Source: DATKZB01 sp035528235
Lineage (GTDB): Bacteria > Planctomycetota > Phycisphaerae > FEN-1346
NCBI GenBank assembly: GCA_035528235.1
Contig: DATKZB010000002.1
Location: forward strand, 1 to 26,367
Length of the DNA stretch: 26,367 nucleotides
Direction of reading: 5' to 3'
Shown here piece by piece: positions 14,801-22,540 of this stretch. Below the pieces are notes generated by a model. The model was given only the letters and a program-made list of their open reading frames with translations. It searched no databases and was not told the DNA's origin. Made by a program: the position numbers and the translations under genes. Position 1 is the first letter of the stretch, and each line of letters begins with the position of its first letter.

Positions 14801-15832
14801 TCAGTCGGTCTGGGGCATAAGGTCGGGGCGGTCCTGGCGGAACCAGCCCAGCGTTTGCCGCAGGCCCTGCTCGGTCGTCACGTGGGGCTCGTACCCGAGG
14901 ACGCGGCGGGCCTTGTCGATGCGGTAGGTCAGCGGCGTGGCCATGAACTTGAGTCGGAACTTGTTGATGACCGGCGGCTCCGGCGAATGCCGCAGCGCGT
15001 AAATCCCCTCGATGACCGGGCACGCCATCCGCACCACCCACGTCGGCACGTGCGTCGTCGGCAGCGGGTACCCCGTTTCCTCGCAGATGACCTCCATCAT
15101 GCGCAGGCGGGTGATGGCGGCGCCGTCGGTCACGAGGAAGACCTCGCCGACGGCGTCGGAATTCGTGGCAGCCAGGAAGAGCGCCTCGACGAGATTCCGC
15201 ACGTGGATCAGGCTGATGGGGCTGCGGCCGGACCCGACGAACTTGAACTCGCCCGTCTTCAGGGTCGTCAGGACCCGGGGCAGAAACTGTCGGTCGCGCG
15301 GCCCGTAGACGTACGGCGGCCGGACGATCGTCGCCTGAAGACCGCGCTCGCGAACGAACTGGTGGACGAGTTCCTCGCTGCGGATCTTCGTCAGGTTGTA
15401 ATTGTCGCCGGTGTGGATGAGGGGGGCCGTCTCGTCGAAGTCGCGCTGCGGGTGCATGCCCAGAACGACCATCGAACTCAGGTACACGAGCCGCTTGAGC
15501 CGCCCGCAGGCGATGGCCGCCTCCGCCAGATGCCGCGTGCCCTCGACGTTCACCCGGACCATCTCGGCCAGCGGGGCCCAGTCCGACACCATCGCCGCGC
15601 AGTGAAAAATGTAGTCGACGTCTTCCAGATGCGGGGTGAACGAGCCGGCGGGGTCGCCGACGTCGCCCTCAACCAGCTGGACGCCCCAACGCTTGAGCAG
15701 GGCCGTGTCGCTGGTCTTGCGGACCAGGGCCCGCAGGCGCCAACCCTCGTCGAGCAGACGCCGGGCGAGGTGGCTGCCGATCATTCCGGTCGCCCCGGTC
15801 ACGAACGCCAGCGGTGGATCCTGATGGGCCAT
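14801..15832 (-). CDS. Extended SDR: NAD-dependent epimerase/dehydratase or 3-beta-HSD type
   Basis: This 343-residue protein has the extended-SDR NAD(P) site VTGATGMIGSHL (11-22), the strand-4 HCAA motif (77-80), catalytic Ser near 120 (VYLSSMVV), and Tyr145-x3-Lys149 in NYNLTKIRSEE. RPPYVYGPRDRQFLP and the IHVRNLVEA segment are typical of sterol dehydrogenase/isomerase and dihydroflavonol reductase-like members. It could act on a nucleotide sugar, a sterol-like or a hopanoid-related substrate; sequence alone does not decide. GAGGAG lies 5 nt before the ATG at 15832, which sets the start. Its own promoter precedes it and it converges on rsmA. Confidence 0.87.
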   Translation of the reverse strand: MAHQDPPLAFVTGATGMIGSHLARRLLDEGWRLRALVRKTSDTALLKRWGVQLVEGDVGDPAGSFTPHLEDVDYIFHCAAMVSDWAPLAEMVRVNVEGTRHLAEAAIACGRLKRLVYLSSMVVLGMHPQRDFDETAPLIHTGDNYNLTKIRSEELVHQFVRERGLQATIVRPPYVYGPRDRQFLPRVLTTLKTGEFKFVGSGRSPISLIHVRNLVEALFLAATNSDAVGEVFLVTDGAAITRLRMMEVICEETGYPLPTTHVPTWVVRMACPVIEGIYALRHSPEPPVINKFRLKFMATPLTYRIDKARRVLGYEPHVTTEQGLRQTLGWFRQDRPDLMPQTD

Positions 15833-15860
15833 CGGTCTCCTCACGCCAGGTGCAAGCCGT

Positions 15861-15888
15861 ATTGTAGGCCGGCACAGGGCCGGGGCAA
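15861..15888 (-). promoter_or_regulatory. Promoter of the SDR gene
   Basis: The minus strand has TTGCCC (15888-15883), a 16-bp spacer and TACAAT (15866-15861; 5/6). The start site would be about 22 nt before the ATG. Confidence 0.5.
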
Positions 15889-15902
15889 CGAAAAAGGGAC
15901 AC

Positions 15903-15942
15903 AGGCGCGCAGCCCCTCGGTTATGGGGATGACGTTGCGCCT
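15903..15942. other. Nested dyad in the SDR/pseudopilin intergenic region
   Basis: AGGCGC (15903-15908) pairs with GCGCCT (15937-15942), and inside it CCCC (15913-15916) pairs with GGGG (15925-15928). It could be an RNA fold or an operator. It does not match a riboswitch class that I recognise. Confidence 0.3.
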
Positions 15943-16005
15943 ATCCGCCCCCCGAAACGGAGGGGTCACAAGATTCGTCCGAAAACGCTTGAATCGGCGT
16001 GCCTC

Positions 16006-16033
16006 TTGACTCAAGATGTCTGTGCCATAAGGT
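16006..16033 (+). promoter_or_regulatory. Weak candidate promoter for the pseudopilin operon
   Basis: TTGACT (16006-16011; 5/6) is followed after 16 bp by TAAGGT (16028-16033), a poor -10. The direct repeat at 16015-16068 overlaps it, as expected for a regulated promoter. The rest of the 268-bp gap 15833-16100 holds only the SDR promoter and the nested dyad. Confidence 0.3.
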
Positions 16034-16068
16034 TGTCTTGGCCGGGATGGCTGTGCCACAACGTTGTC
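16015..16068. repeat. Tandem 23-bp direct repeat with 31-bp period upstream of the pseudopilins
   Basis: The two copies lie at 16015-16037 and 16046-16068 and differ at three positions. The core is TGTGCCATAAGGTTGTC in the first and TGTGCCACAACGTTGTC in the second. A 31-bp period is about three helical turns, so a protein could bind both on one face of the DNA. Confidence 0.55.
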
Positions 16069-16100
16069 ACCACGTCACCGGTTTCGCACGGGATTGGCAC

Positions 16101-16991
16101 ATGGACAGTCGGCGAGGCATGACGCTCACCGAACTCCTCGTCACCGCCGCAAGCATGGCGGGGCTGCTCGCGGCGTTCGCGCCAGCCCTGGTGACGGTCA
16201 AGGACGCGGCCAACCGGACGGTCTGCGCCGCCAACCTCTCGAACCTCGGCAAGGCCTTGGCGTTCTACGCGGCCGACCACAACGGGCTGCTTCCCGACTG
16301 CGGCGCCGCCTCGACACTGGGCGGCCAGGTGCCCCGGGACGGCCGCCATTACCCCAGCCGCGCCAATGCGCCCGGCACATGCGCCTGGCCACACGTCCGG
16401 AGCGTCGGGAACCAGGCCAACCTCTGGCTCCTCGTCCGGCAAGACTACGCCTCGGCGCGGGCCTTCGTCTGCCCGGCCACGCCGGACCGGCCGAGCGTCA
16501 ACTCCGACCGCTCGCCGGCCGTCATGGGATTCCTGAACATCGACCCGGCCACGGGGCGTGCCGTCCCCGGCGAGGACCAGTTCCTGCGGCGCGTGGCGGC
16601 AGGCCGATGTTCGTACTCCTACCAGAACCAGTTCGCCCATCCCGACACCGACCCCGACCTGGTAGGCATGGAGGCCGCCACCACCCACCAGCCGTTCCAC
16701 TCGCCCCGGCTCCCCGTTCTGGCCGACCGCAATCCGTACACGCGGACCGATCTGGTGCGCCAGCCGATCGTCTCGCCTGACGAGCAGCCCGAGGCCAACA
16801 GCCTCAACCACAACGGGGTCGGTCAGAACGTGCTGTACCTGGGCGGCGACGTCCAGTGGCAGGAGACCCCCCGCTGCGGCGAGGTCCGGGCCGACGGCCG
16901 CCGCGACAACATCTATTGGCCCGACGCCGGCCGGCCCGACGACCCGCTCAACCTGCCCCGCGACCCGGCCGACTCGTTCCTGGTGCCGTGA
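16101..16991 (+). CDS. Type II secretion/type IV pilin-like pseudopilin (planctomycete family)
   Basis: This 296-residue protein has a prepilin signal: RRGMTLTELLVTAAS (4-18), with cleavage after Gly6 and Glu at mature position 5, then a hydrophobic stretch to about residue 30. The remainder is a globular domain whose end, SLNHNGVGQNVLYLGGDVQW, matches the large H-x9-DG-type pseudopilin family expanded in Planctomycetes. Such proteins sit in the inner membrane or build a pseudopilus, with unclear individual roles. The ATG at 16101 is chosen because it gives the short basic leader; the frame is open further upstream but covers the regulatory repeats. The ribosome site is weak (GGGA). The next pseudopilin begins in its stop codon (TGATG), so the two are co-translated. 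Confidence 0.85.
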   Translation: MDSRRGMTLTELLVTAASMAGLLAAFAPALVTVKDAANRTVCAANLSNLGKALAFYAADHNGLLPDCGAASTLGGQVPRDGRHYPSRANAPGTCAWPHVRSVGNQANLWLLVRQDYASARAFVCPATPDRPSVNSDRSPAVMGFLNIDPATGRAVPGEDQFLRRVAAGRCSYSYQNQFAHPDTDPDLVGMEAATTHQPFHSPRLPVLADRNPYTRTDLVRQPIVSPDEQPEANSLNHNGVGQNVLYLGGDVQWQETPRCGEVRADGRRDNIYWPDAGRPDDPLNLPRDPADSFLVP

Positions 16992-17881
16992 TGGCGCGGG
17001 CGGCCCGCATGGCGAGCGGCGCCTTCACGCTCCTGGAAGTCCTCGTCGTCATCCTGATCATGGCGGTCCTGTTCGCGATGCTCCTGCCGGCGCTCGCCGG
17101 AGCCGTGGGCGTGGTCGACAGCCTGCGCTGCCGCCATCGCCTCCGCAACATCGGCATCGCCTACGACCGGTACATGACCGAGTCGGGGGGCGTCTGGCCG
17201 CCCATCCTCACGAGCGCCGCCCCCAAGGCCCTCTTCGAACGGATCGAGGCCGACACGGGCCTCGTGATGGCCTCCGCGCGGCCGGCCGGGGACTGGGGCC
17301 AGCCCGGGCCGCACTGGAGCATCGTCCTGTGGCCCTACGTGCAATCACTCGAGACGTACACGTGCCCGGCGGACCCGAAGGCGTCCCAGCGCGGCCGCGA
17401 GATCCTGGCCCCCGGGTGCGAGCACAACGTGGCGCTGCTCGACGCGCCGCCCGAGAGTTACGCACTGAACGCCATCCTGTTCCGCACGGCCGACGACCTG
17501 CGCCGCCAGGCCGGATGCACGTGGGGCACCCGGGGCGACGCCGACTTCAACGGCCTTCAGTCGTGCACAACGCTGGCGGAGCAGAAGCGGCAATTCCCGC
17601 GGTGGCCGCGCGTCATCCTCTTCTTCTGCGGCGCGGCGGGCCAGACCATCGGCAGCCAGTACAACATGCCCTTCCGGACGGGCGGCCTGGCGGAGCGGTG
17701 GGAATGGCACCCGCGCCAGGCGTCGAAGGCGTTCGCCGACGAGCCCGGCACCGGGTCGAACTACCTCTATGCCGACGGCCGCGTCGAGTACCGCGACGAG
17801 TTGCCTCCCCTGCACGAGTGGGGGTACGACCTCGGGACGCCGCCGGCACCCGCCCCGGACCCGCCGGCGGACGGTCCTTGA
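16991..17881 (+). CDS. Second pseudopilin with N-terminal methylation motif
   Basis: This protein also has 296 residues. The N-terminus MARAARMASGAFTLLEVLVVILIMAVLF is a prepilin leader and hydrophobic stem. Glu is at +5 only if cleavage falls after Ala11 (GA|FTLLE), whereas Gly is the usual residue before the cut. The globular domain holds several cysteines (for example TYTCPADPKA, AGCTWGTRGD, QSCTTL, FFCGAAG) and ends in SNYLYADGRVEYRDE, the planctomycete 'YxDGxV' ending. A proline-rich tail follows. It overlaps the first pseudopilin by one base. The pair probably works with a type II secretion or pilus machine encoded elsewhere; none of the core assembly genes is in this window. Confidence 0.85.
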   Translation: MARAARMASGAFTLLEVLVVILIMAVLFAMLLPALAGAVGVVDSLRCRHRLRNIGIAYDRYMTESGGVWPPILTSAAPKALFERIEADTGLVMASARPAGDWGQPGPHWSIVLWPYVQSLETYTCPADPKASQRGREILAPGCEHNVALLDAPPESYALNAILFRTADDLRRQAGCTWGTRGDADFNGLQSCTTLAEQKRQFPRWPRVILFFCGAAGQTIGSQYNMPFRTGGLAERWEWHPRQASKAFADEPGTGSNYLYADGRVEYRDELPPLHEWGYDLGTPPAPAPDPPADGP

Positions 17882-17906
17882 CGGCGGGTCGGCGGCGACC
17901 TACGAT
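17878..17906 (+). promoter_or_regulatory. Promoter of the kinase-fold gene
   Basis: TTGACG (17878-17883) overlaps the pseudopilin stop; after 17 bp comes TACGAT (17901-17906). Both hexamers and the spacing are identical to the ribE promoter. The start site would be near 17913, about 26 nt before the ATG at 17939. Confidence 0.5.
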
Positions 17907-17938
17907 GCCGCCCGAACCGGCACGTGACGGACCACGCG

Positions 17939-18691
17939 ATGGCACGCAAAGAACAAGGCCGCGTCCCCAAACGCATTCTCCGCGGCAAGTGGGCGCCCGC
18001 GACGTTCGACCTGGGCGGTCGCACCTACCGCCTCGAGACGGTCCTCAAACACGATTTCTTCGCCGTGACGGGCCGTTACCGCGATCCCGACGGCCGGCCC
18101 GTCTGCCTGAAACACTATCACACCGAGCCGTTCCTGGGGTGCCCGCTCGACTGGGCCGGCCGGCGGATGGCCGATCGCGAGGTCTGCCACTATCGCCTCC
18201 TCCAGGACACCGGCGGCGTGCCGCGCCTCGTCGGACGCCTCGGCCCGAGCGGCCTGGTGCACGAGTGGGTCGAGGGCAACGACCTGCTGGACCAGAAGGA
18301 CCGGCTGGCCGACGATTTTTTCGACCGGCTCGAGGCGCTCGTGCGGGGGGTCCACGCGCGCGGCATGGCCTACGTGGACATGAATAAGCCAGACAACGTG
18401 CTCGTAACCGCGGACGGGCGGCCGGTGCTCATCGACTTCCAGATCTCCTGGGCACCGCGGCCGTCGTGGGGGCCGCTGGGGGCGGCCAAGCGGCGGTTCC
18501 TGGCGATGCTCCAGGAGGCCGACCTGTACCACGTGCAGAAACTCAAGCGCGCCTACCGCGGCGACCTGATGACGCCTCAGGAGCGGGCCACCAGCAAGCG
18601 GCCGCCGTGGTTCCTGCGGATGCACCGGGTCGTCGGGGCCCCGCTACGCGACCTGAGACGCAAGTTCCTCGAGTGGATCGGCGCCCGATAG
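17939..18691 (+). CDS. Small RIO/LPS-kinase-like protein kinase-fold enzyme
   Basis: This 250-residue protein has the core residues of the kinase fold: Lys58 (VCLKHYH) as the ATP lysine, Glu81, the catalytic loop YVDMNKPDNVLV with Asp147 and Asn153, and the metal-binding Asp166 in LIDFQIS. The layout, with HEWVEGNDLL as hinge, resembles the RIO, InaA and WaaP/KdkA groups that phosphorylate proteins or LPS core sugars. Given the lipid A genes in the window, an LPS-sugar kinase is plausible but unproven. The ATG at 17939 is preferred; a GTG at 17924 would add five residues, and neither has a good ribosome site. The C-terminus is rich in Arg/Lys (LRDLRRKFLEW), perhaps membrane-facing. gltS follows after 13 nt. 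Confidence 0.78.
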   Translation: MARKEQGRVPKRILRGKWAPATFDLGGRTYRLETVLKHDFFAVTGRYRDPDGRPVCLKHYHTEPFLGCPLDWAGRRMADREVCHYRLLQDTGGVPRLVGRLGPSGLVHEWVEGNDLLDQKDRLADDFFDRLEALVRGVHARGMAYVDMNKPDNVLVTADGRPVLIDFQISWAPRPSWGPLGAAKRRFLAMLQEADLYHVQKLKRAYRGDLMTPQERATSKRPPWFLRMHRVVGAPLRDLRRKFLEWIGAR

Positions 18692-18704
18692 GAGAACGCC
18701 CGAC

Positions 18705-20105
18705 GTGACCTCGTTCATCGCCCTGTGCCTGGCGCTGTACGCCGGATACGTCCTGCGGAGCAAACTGCGGGTGCTCCAATGGCTGTACCTGCCGGCGTCG
18801 GTCATCGGCGGCCTGGCGGCGCTGGCGGTCGTCCAGATCGCCCAGCGGGCGGGCAACGGGGCGGCCCCGTCGTGGACCGCCGCCTGGGGCGACCTGCCGG
18901 GCATGCTGATTAACATCGTGTTCGCGTGCCTGTTCCTGGGTCACCCCGTTCCCTCGGTCCGAACGCTGTGGCGCCGGGCCGGCCCGCAGTTGGCCTACGG
19001 CCAGGTCGTCGCGTGGGGACAGTACGTGGTGGGCGTGGGGCTGGTCATCGCGGTGCTCGGACCGGTGTTCGGCGTCCCGACGATGTTCGGCGGCGTCATC
19101 GCGGTGGGGTTCGAGGGTGGCCACGGCACGGCGGCGGGGCTGGCGGAGACGTTCCAGCAGCACGGCTGGCCCGGAGGCAAGCACCTCGCACTGGCCAGCG
19201 CGACGGCCGGCGTCACAAGCGCCATCATTGTCGGCATGGTGCTGATCAACTGGGCGGCCCGGCGCGGGCACCTGGCGGGCGGACGGCGGCCGACCACCCT
19301 CTCGGCGATCGAGCGGGCCGGCATCATCCCCCGCGATAAGCGGCCCAGCGCGGGCCGCCTCACCGTGTCGAGCGACGCCATCGGCTCGCTGACGCTCCAC
19401 ATCGTGGTCATCGGCATGGCGGTGCTCATCGGGTACCTCATCAAGGAGGGGGCGTGGCTGGTCGAGGGCCGGCTGAATGCCGGGCTGGACGAGGCGGCCC
19501 GCCGGGGGACCGCCTTCTACATCCTCGTGAAGAGTTTCCCGCTGTTCCCGCTGTGCATGATCGGCGGCCTGGTGGTCCAGTTCGCCGAGGACCGCTGGGA
19601 CAAGCACGACCTGATCGACCTCGGCCTGACGCGCCGCATCCAGAACGCCGCGCTCGATTTTCTGGTCGTCGCGGCCATCGCTACGATTCGGATCGAGGCC
19701 GTCACGGCGCTGCTCGCCCCGTTCCTCATCACCGTGGCGGCCGGCATTGCGTGGAACGTGCTGTGCGTGCTGGTGCTCGCGCGGCGGATGCTGCCCGACG
19801 CGTGGTTCGAGCGATCGATTGCCGAGATGGGCCAGTCGATGGGCGTGACGGCCACCGGCCTCCTGCTGCTGCGCGTCGTAGACCCCGACTACGAGACGCC
19901 GGCCGCCGACGCCTTCGCCTCCAAGCAACTCCTGCACGAGCCGTTCATGGGCGGCGGCCTGTGGACGAGCATGGCGATTCCGCTGCTGGCCATGTGGGGC
20001 AGTTGGCCGGTGTTCCTGATCGCCTGCGGGGCCGTCGCCGCCTGGATGCTCATCGTCTTCGTGCCCCGCGCCTGGCGCCGCCGGTCGCCCGCCGCCGCCG
20101 CGTAG
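18705..20105 (+). CDS. GltS-like sodium:glutamate symporter family protein
   Basis: This 466-residue inner membrane protein has about ten or more hydrophobic segments in two halves. GFEGGHGTAAGLAETF (135-150) is the re-entrant-loop signature of the GltS family, which takes up glutamate with sodium. It is longer than typical GltS (about 400), mainly through a loop near 185-215 (RRPTTLSAIERAGIIPRDKR) and a longer C-terminus ending in AWRRRSPAAAA. The transported substrate is therefore less certain than the family. The start is GTG 18705 with AGGAG 10 nt upstream. It is in the kinase transcription unit and converges on the GTPase gene with a 19-bp gap. Confidence 0.85.
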   Translation: MTSFIALCLALYAGYVLRSKLRVLQWLYLPASVIGGLAALAVVQIAQRAGNGAAPSWTAAWGDLPGMLINIVFACLFLGHPVPSVRTLWRRAGPQLAYGQVVAWGQYVVGVGLVIAVLGPVFGVPTMFGGVIAVGFEGGHGTAAGLAETFQQHGWPGGKHLALASATAGVTSAIIVGMVLINWAARRGHLAGGRRPTTLSAIERAGIIPRDKRPSAGRLTVSSDAIGSLTLHIVVIGMAVLIGYLIKEGAWLVEGRLNAGLDEAARRGTAFYILVKSFPLFPLCMIGGLVVQFAEDRWDKHDLIDLGLTRRIQNAALDFLVVAAIATIRIEAVTALLAPFLITVAAGIAWNVLCVLVLARRMLPDAWFERSIAEMGQSMGVTATGLLLLRVVDPDYETPAADAFASKQLLHEPFMGGGLWTSMAIPLLAMWGSWPVFLIACGAVAAWMLIVFVPRAWRRRSPAAAA

Positions 20106-20124
20106 CCGCCAGGCGTCGGCCCCG

Positions 20125-22086
20125 TCAGACGACCTCCGAGAACCGGTGGACCGGCTGCGGCCGCGCCGGGCTGAAACTCTCCAGGCTCTGCATCCGGACG
20201 CGGAGCCGGCCGTCGGCGGTCTTGCCGATGCACGCCTCCACGATGTGCCGCAGGTCGTCCGGGGGCATGTGCACGCGGGCGTTGACCAACAGGTGGGCCT
20301 CGCCGGCCGAGACGGCCGCCTTGCCGCGCACCAGCGCCGGCGCGTCGTTGCCCGCCAGGTTGCCGACGAGGTTGCAGCCCGGGGCGGTCAGCAGCAGTTT
20401 GACGTGGGCGACCTCGGCCGCCCGCGCGCGGCACGCCGCCCGCACGCCATCGAGCAGGCGGCGGCAGAAGGCGGCCCAGTCGGCCGGACGGTCGGCCCCC
20501 AGGCCCACGTCGGCGTTGAGCCAGCCCAGGACGGCCTCGCCCTCGGCGTACGTATCGTAATCGACCTGGGCGATGCGCCGGCCGGCGGGGGCGTCGCCCC
20601 GGACGGCCTGGAGCCACTCGTCGACGCCGGCGCCGGTGGCGGCCGAGAGAACCATCACGGCCCGGCCCGGAAACTCGCGATCGAGCATCGCCCGCAGGTC
20701 GCCGAGTTCCGCCGCCGACACGAGGTCCGACTTGTTCAGGAGAATAAGGTCGGCTTCCTCGATTTGCTTGCGGAAGATGTAGAGGACGCTCTCGGGAAAC
20801 GCCCCCGCGGCCCCGTCGCCGAGCGCCTGCCGCAGCCGCACGGGGTCCACCACGACCGAGAACGGGGCCAGCCGGAAGCGGTCGCCGTGCAGTTTCTTGA
20901 TCGGCTGGAGGACGGTGGCCGAGATGTCGGTGCAACTGCCCACGGGCTCGCCGATGAGGACGTCGGGCCGCTGCTCGGCCAGCAGGCGGTCGGCGGCGGT
21001 CAGGAGGTCGCCGATGCGGCAGCAGAAACACCCGCCGGCAACCTCCTGAACGCGGTAGCCGTTGCCCCGAAGGACGGCCGTATCGACGAGGTTCCGGGCC
21101 TGGTCGTTCGTAATGAGGCCGACGCGGCGGCCCTCGCCAACCAGTCGCTCGGCCGCCCGCGCCAGAAGCGTCGTCTTGCCGGCGCCCAGGAAGCCGCCGA
21201 CCAGAATCAATCGAGTCGCGTGCATGGGTATTTCCTGCCTTTCGGAAACGTGGGATGCGTGCCGCTCGCCCCGCGGCATCGCCGGACGCAGGACGTACTG
21301 GTAGGCCGCCCCTCCGGCCAGCGCGCCCAGGACGGGCGAGAGGATGTACACCGTGAAGAACCCGCCGCGCGGGCCCGGAATCGCAACGGGTCCCCACCCG
21401 GCCAGGTACGCCAGCAGGCGCGGCGCGAAGTCCCGCGCCGGGTTCAGCCCGGCTTGGGTCAGCGGGGCGATGATGGCAATGATGATGGCCACCGCCAGGC
21501 CGATGAATAAGGCGAACATCGTGCCGCGCGGGCGGCCCGTGTTCCGCCGGTCGGTGACGGCGAACACGAAGAAGGCCAGCAGCGCGGTGCCGGCGCCCTC
21601 GGCCAGCATGGCCCTGGCCTGCGTCACGTCGGCCAGCCGGCCCGGGAGGGCGTCGGCCACGGCCGGATTGGGAAAGTACTCGCCGTACACCATGGCCGAC
21701 CGCTCGCTGCCGGGCCCGCCCCGCACGAGTCCGTTGGCCGACTCGAACTCGGCGATGGCGCCGCCGTACAGGCCGTACAGCAGCGCCGCAGCCGCAAACG
21801 CCCCCGCCATCTGCGACACGACGTACGGCCCGACCTTGCGAAGGGGAAATCCGCGAAAGGCCGCGAAGGCCAGCGTCACCGCCGGGTTGATGTGGGCCCC
21901 GCTGACGGCGCCCGTCGCGTAGATGGCCAGCGAGATGGCAATGCCCCAGACCATGGCCACCTGCCCGAGACCGGTCAGCGCCCCGGTCAGGATCACCACG
22001 TGGACCGCGCCGATGCCGAAGAAAACGAGGATGCCGGTGCCGATGAACTCGGCCAGGCACTCGCGGACCGTGCGCGAGGTCGTCAT
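20125..22086 (-). CDS. Aquaglyceroporin (MIP) fused in frame to a COG0523/CobW-family GTPase
   Basis: One open frame of 653 codons encodes two proteins that are normally separate. Residues 1-270 are a MIP channel with six membrane segments and both NPA loops (67-69 in SGAHINPAV; 215-217 in GLNPARD). Asp after the conserved Arg218 favours the glycerol or metalloid-permeable GlpF class. A linker of about 20 residues leads to a COG0523 GTPase (291-653): Walker A GGFLGAGKTT (297-306), the metal-binding CxCC as CFCC (353-356), EPVGSC, and NKSD (451-454). COG0523 proteins deliver metals or assist metalloenzymes. ATG 21225 (codon 288) has AGGAAA 7 nt upstream, so the GTPase may also be made alone. 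The 5' end overlaps padR by 4 nt (ATGA). A real fusion and two coupled products sharing a frame both remain possible. Confidence 0.85.
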   Translation of the reverse strand: MTTSRTVRECLAEFIGTGILVFFGIGAVHVVILTGALTGLGQVAMVWGIAISLAIYATGAVSGAHINPAVTLAFAAFRGFPLRKVGPYVVSQMAGAFAAAALLYGLYGGAIAEFESANGLVRGGPGSERSAMVYGEYFPNPAVADALPGRLADVTQARAMLAEGAGTALLAFFVFAVTDRRNTGRPRGTMFALFIGLAVAIIIAIIAPLTQAGLNPARDFAPRLLAYLAGWGPVAIPGPRGGFFTVYILSPVLGALAGGAAYQYVLRPAMPRGERHASHVSERQEIPMHATRLILVGGFLGAGKTTLLARAAERLVGEGRRVGLITNDQARNLVDTAVLRGNGYRVQEVAGGCFCCRIGDLLTAADRLLAEQRPDVLIGEPVGSCTDISATVLQPIKKLHGDRFRLAPFSVVVDPVRLRQALGDGAAGAFPESVLYIFRKQIEEADLILLNKSDLVSAAELGDLRAMLDREFPGRAVMVLSAATGAGVDEWLQAVRGDAPAGRRIAQVDYDTYAEGEAVLGWLNADVGLGADRPADWAAFCRRLLDGVRAACRARAAEVAHVKLLLTAPGCNLVGNLAGNDAPALVRGKAAVSAGEAHLLVNARVHMPPDDLRHIVEACIGKTADGRLRVRMQSLESFSPARPQPVHRFSEVV

Positions 22087-22514
22087 GTCGCGGCCTTTCC
22101 GGCGGCGGTTCGCCGTCGGCAGGCGCAGCGCCTCGCCGGCCGGGCCGGCCCGACCGCCCGCCGCAGCGTCCCGAGGAGTTGGGCAACGCCCCGGCGATAG
22201 TCGTCGAGCGTGGCCACCCATCGGCGCAGACACGTGCGCCCGGCAGGTGTGAGTCGGTACCGGCGTTTGGCAGGCCCGGCGACGGGGGCGTCCCAGGCGG
22301 ACGCCAGGAGCCCCTCCTTCTGCATGGCCCGCAGCGCCCGGTAGACGCCGGTGGCGTCGGGTTTCTGGCCGCGCGAGATGCGCAGGCGCCCCAGCCGCTC
22401 GACGACGCGGTACCCGTGCAGGGGCTGCCTGGCGAGGACCGCCAGGACGGCCGGCCGCACCATCTTGTCGAGCGTGATGCCGGCGCACGGACATGACTCG
22501 AAGGAACGCGGCAT
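22083..22514 (-). CDS. PadR-family transcriptional regulator with N-terminal Cys-x-Cys
   Basis: This 143-residue protein has a winged-helix PadR domain: LAVLARQPLHGYRVVERLG, then GVYRALRAMQKEGLLASAWD and AKRRYRLTPAGRTCL, followed by the usual C-terminal helix. Before it stands MPRSFESCPCAGITLDKM, with Cys8 and Cys10, which could bind a metal or thiol ligand. AGGAGG lies 7 nt before the ATG at 22514. The stop overlaps the channel-GTPase start (ATGA), so regulator and target are translated together. PadR proteins usually repress their own operon until a ligand binds, and two inverted repeats near its start codon fit that. The basic tail after residue 120 (RPARRCACRRR) is unusual. Ligand unknown. 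Confidence 0.85.
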   Translation of the reverse strand: MPRSFESCPCAGITLDKMVRPAVLAVLARQPLHGYRVVERLGRLRISRGQKPDATGVYRALRAMQKEGLLASAWDAPVAGPAKRRYRLTPAGRTCLRRWVATLDDYRRGVAQLLGTLRRAVGPARPARRCACRRRTAAGKAAT

Positions 22515-22525
22515 AGGATGTCCTC

Positions 22526-22536
22526 CTCTATTAGAG
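22526..22536. promoter_or_regulatory. 11-bp palindrome overlapping the padR ribosome binding site
   Basis: CTCTATTAGAG is a perfect palindrome around one central base. It touches the AGGAGG of padR, so it could act as an operator or fold over the ribosome site. Confidence 0.4.
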
Positions 22537-22540
22537 TTTG

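Noticed and set aside
15901..16100. c-di-GMP or other riboswitch before the pseudopilins
   Set aside because: The nested dyad does not contain the conserved core segments of a riboswitch class that I could recognise.
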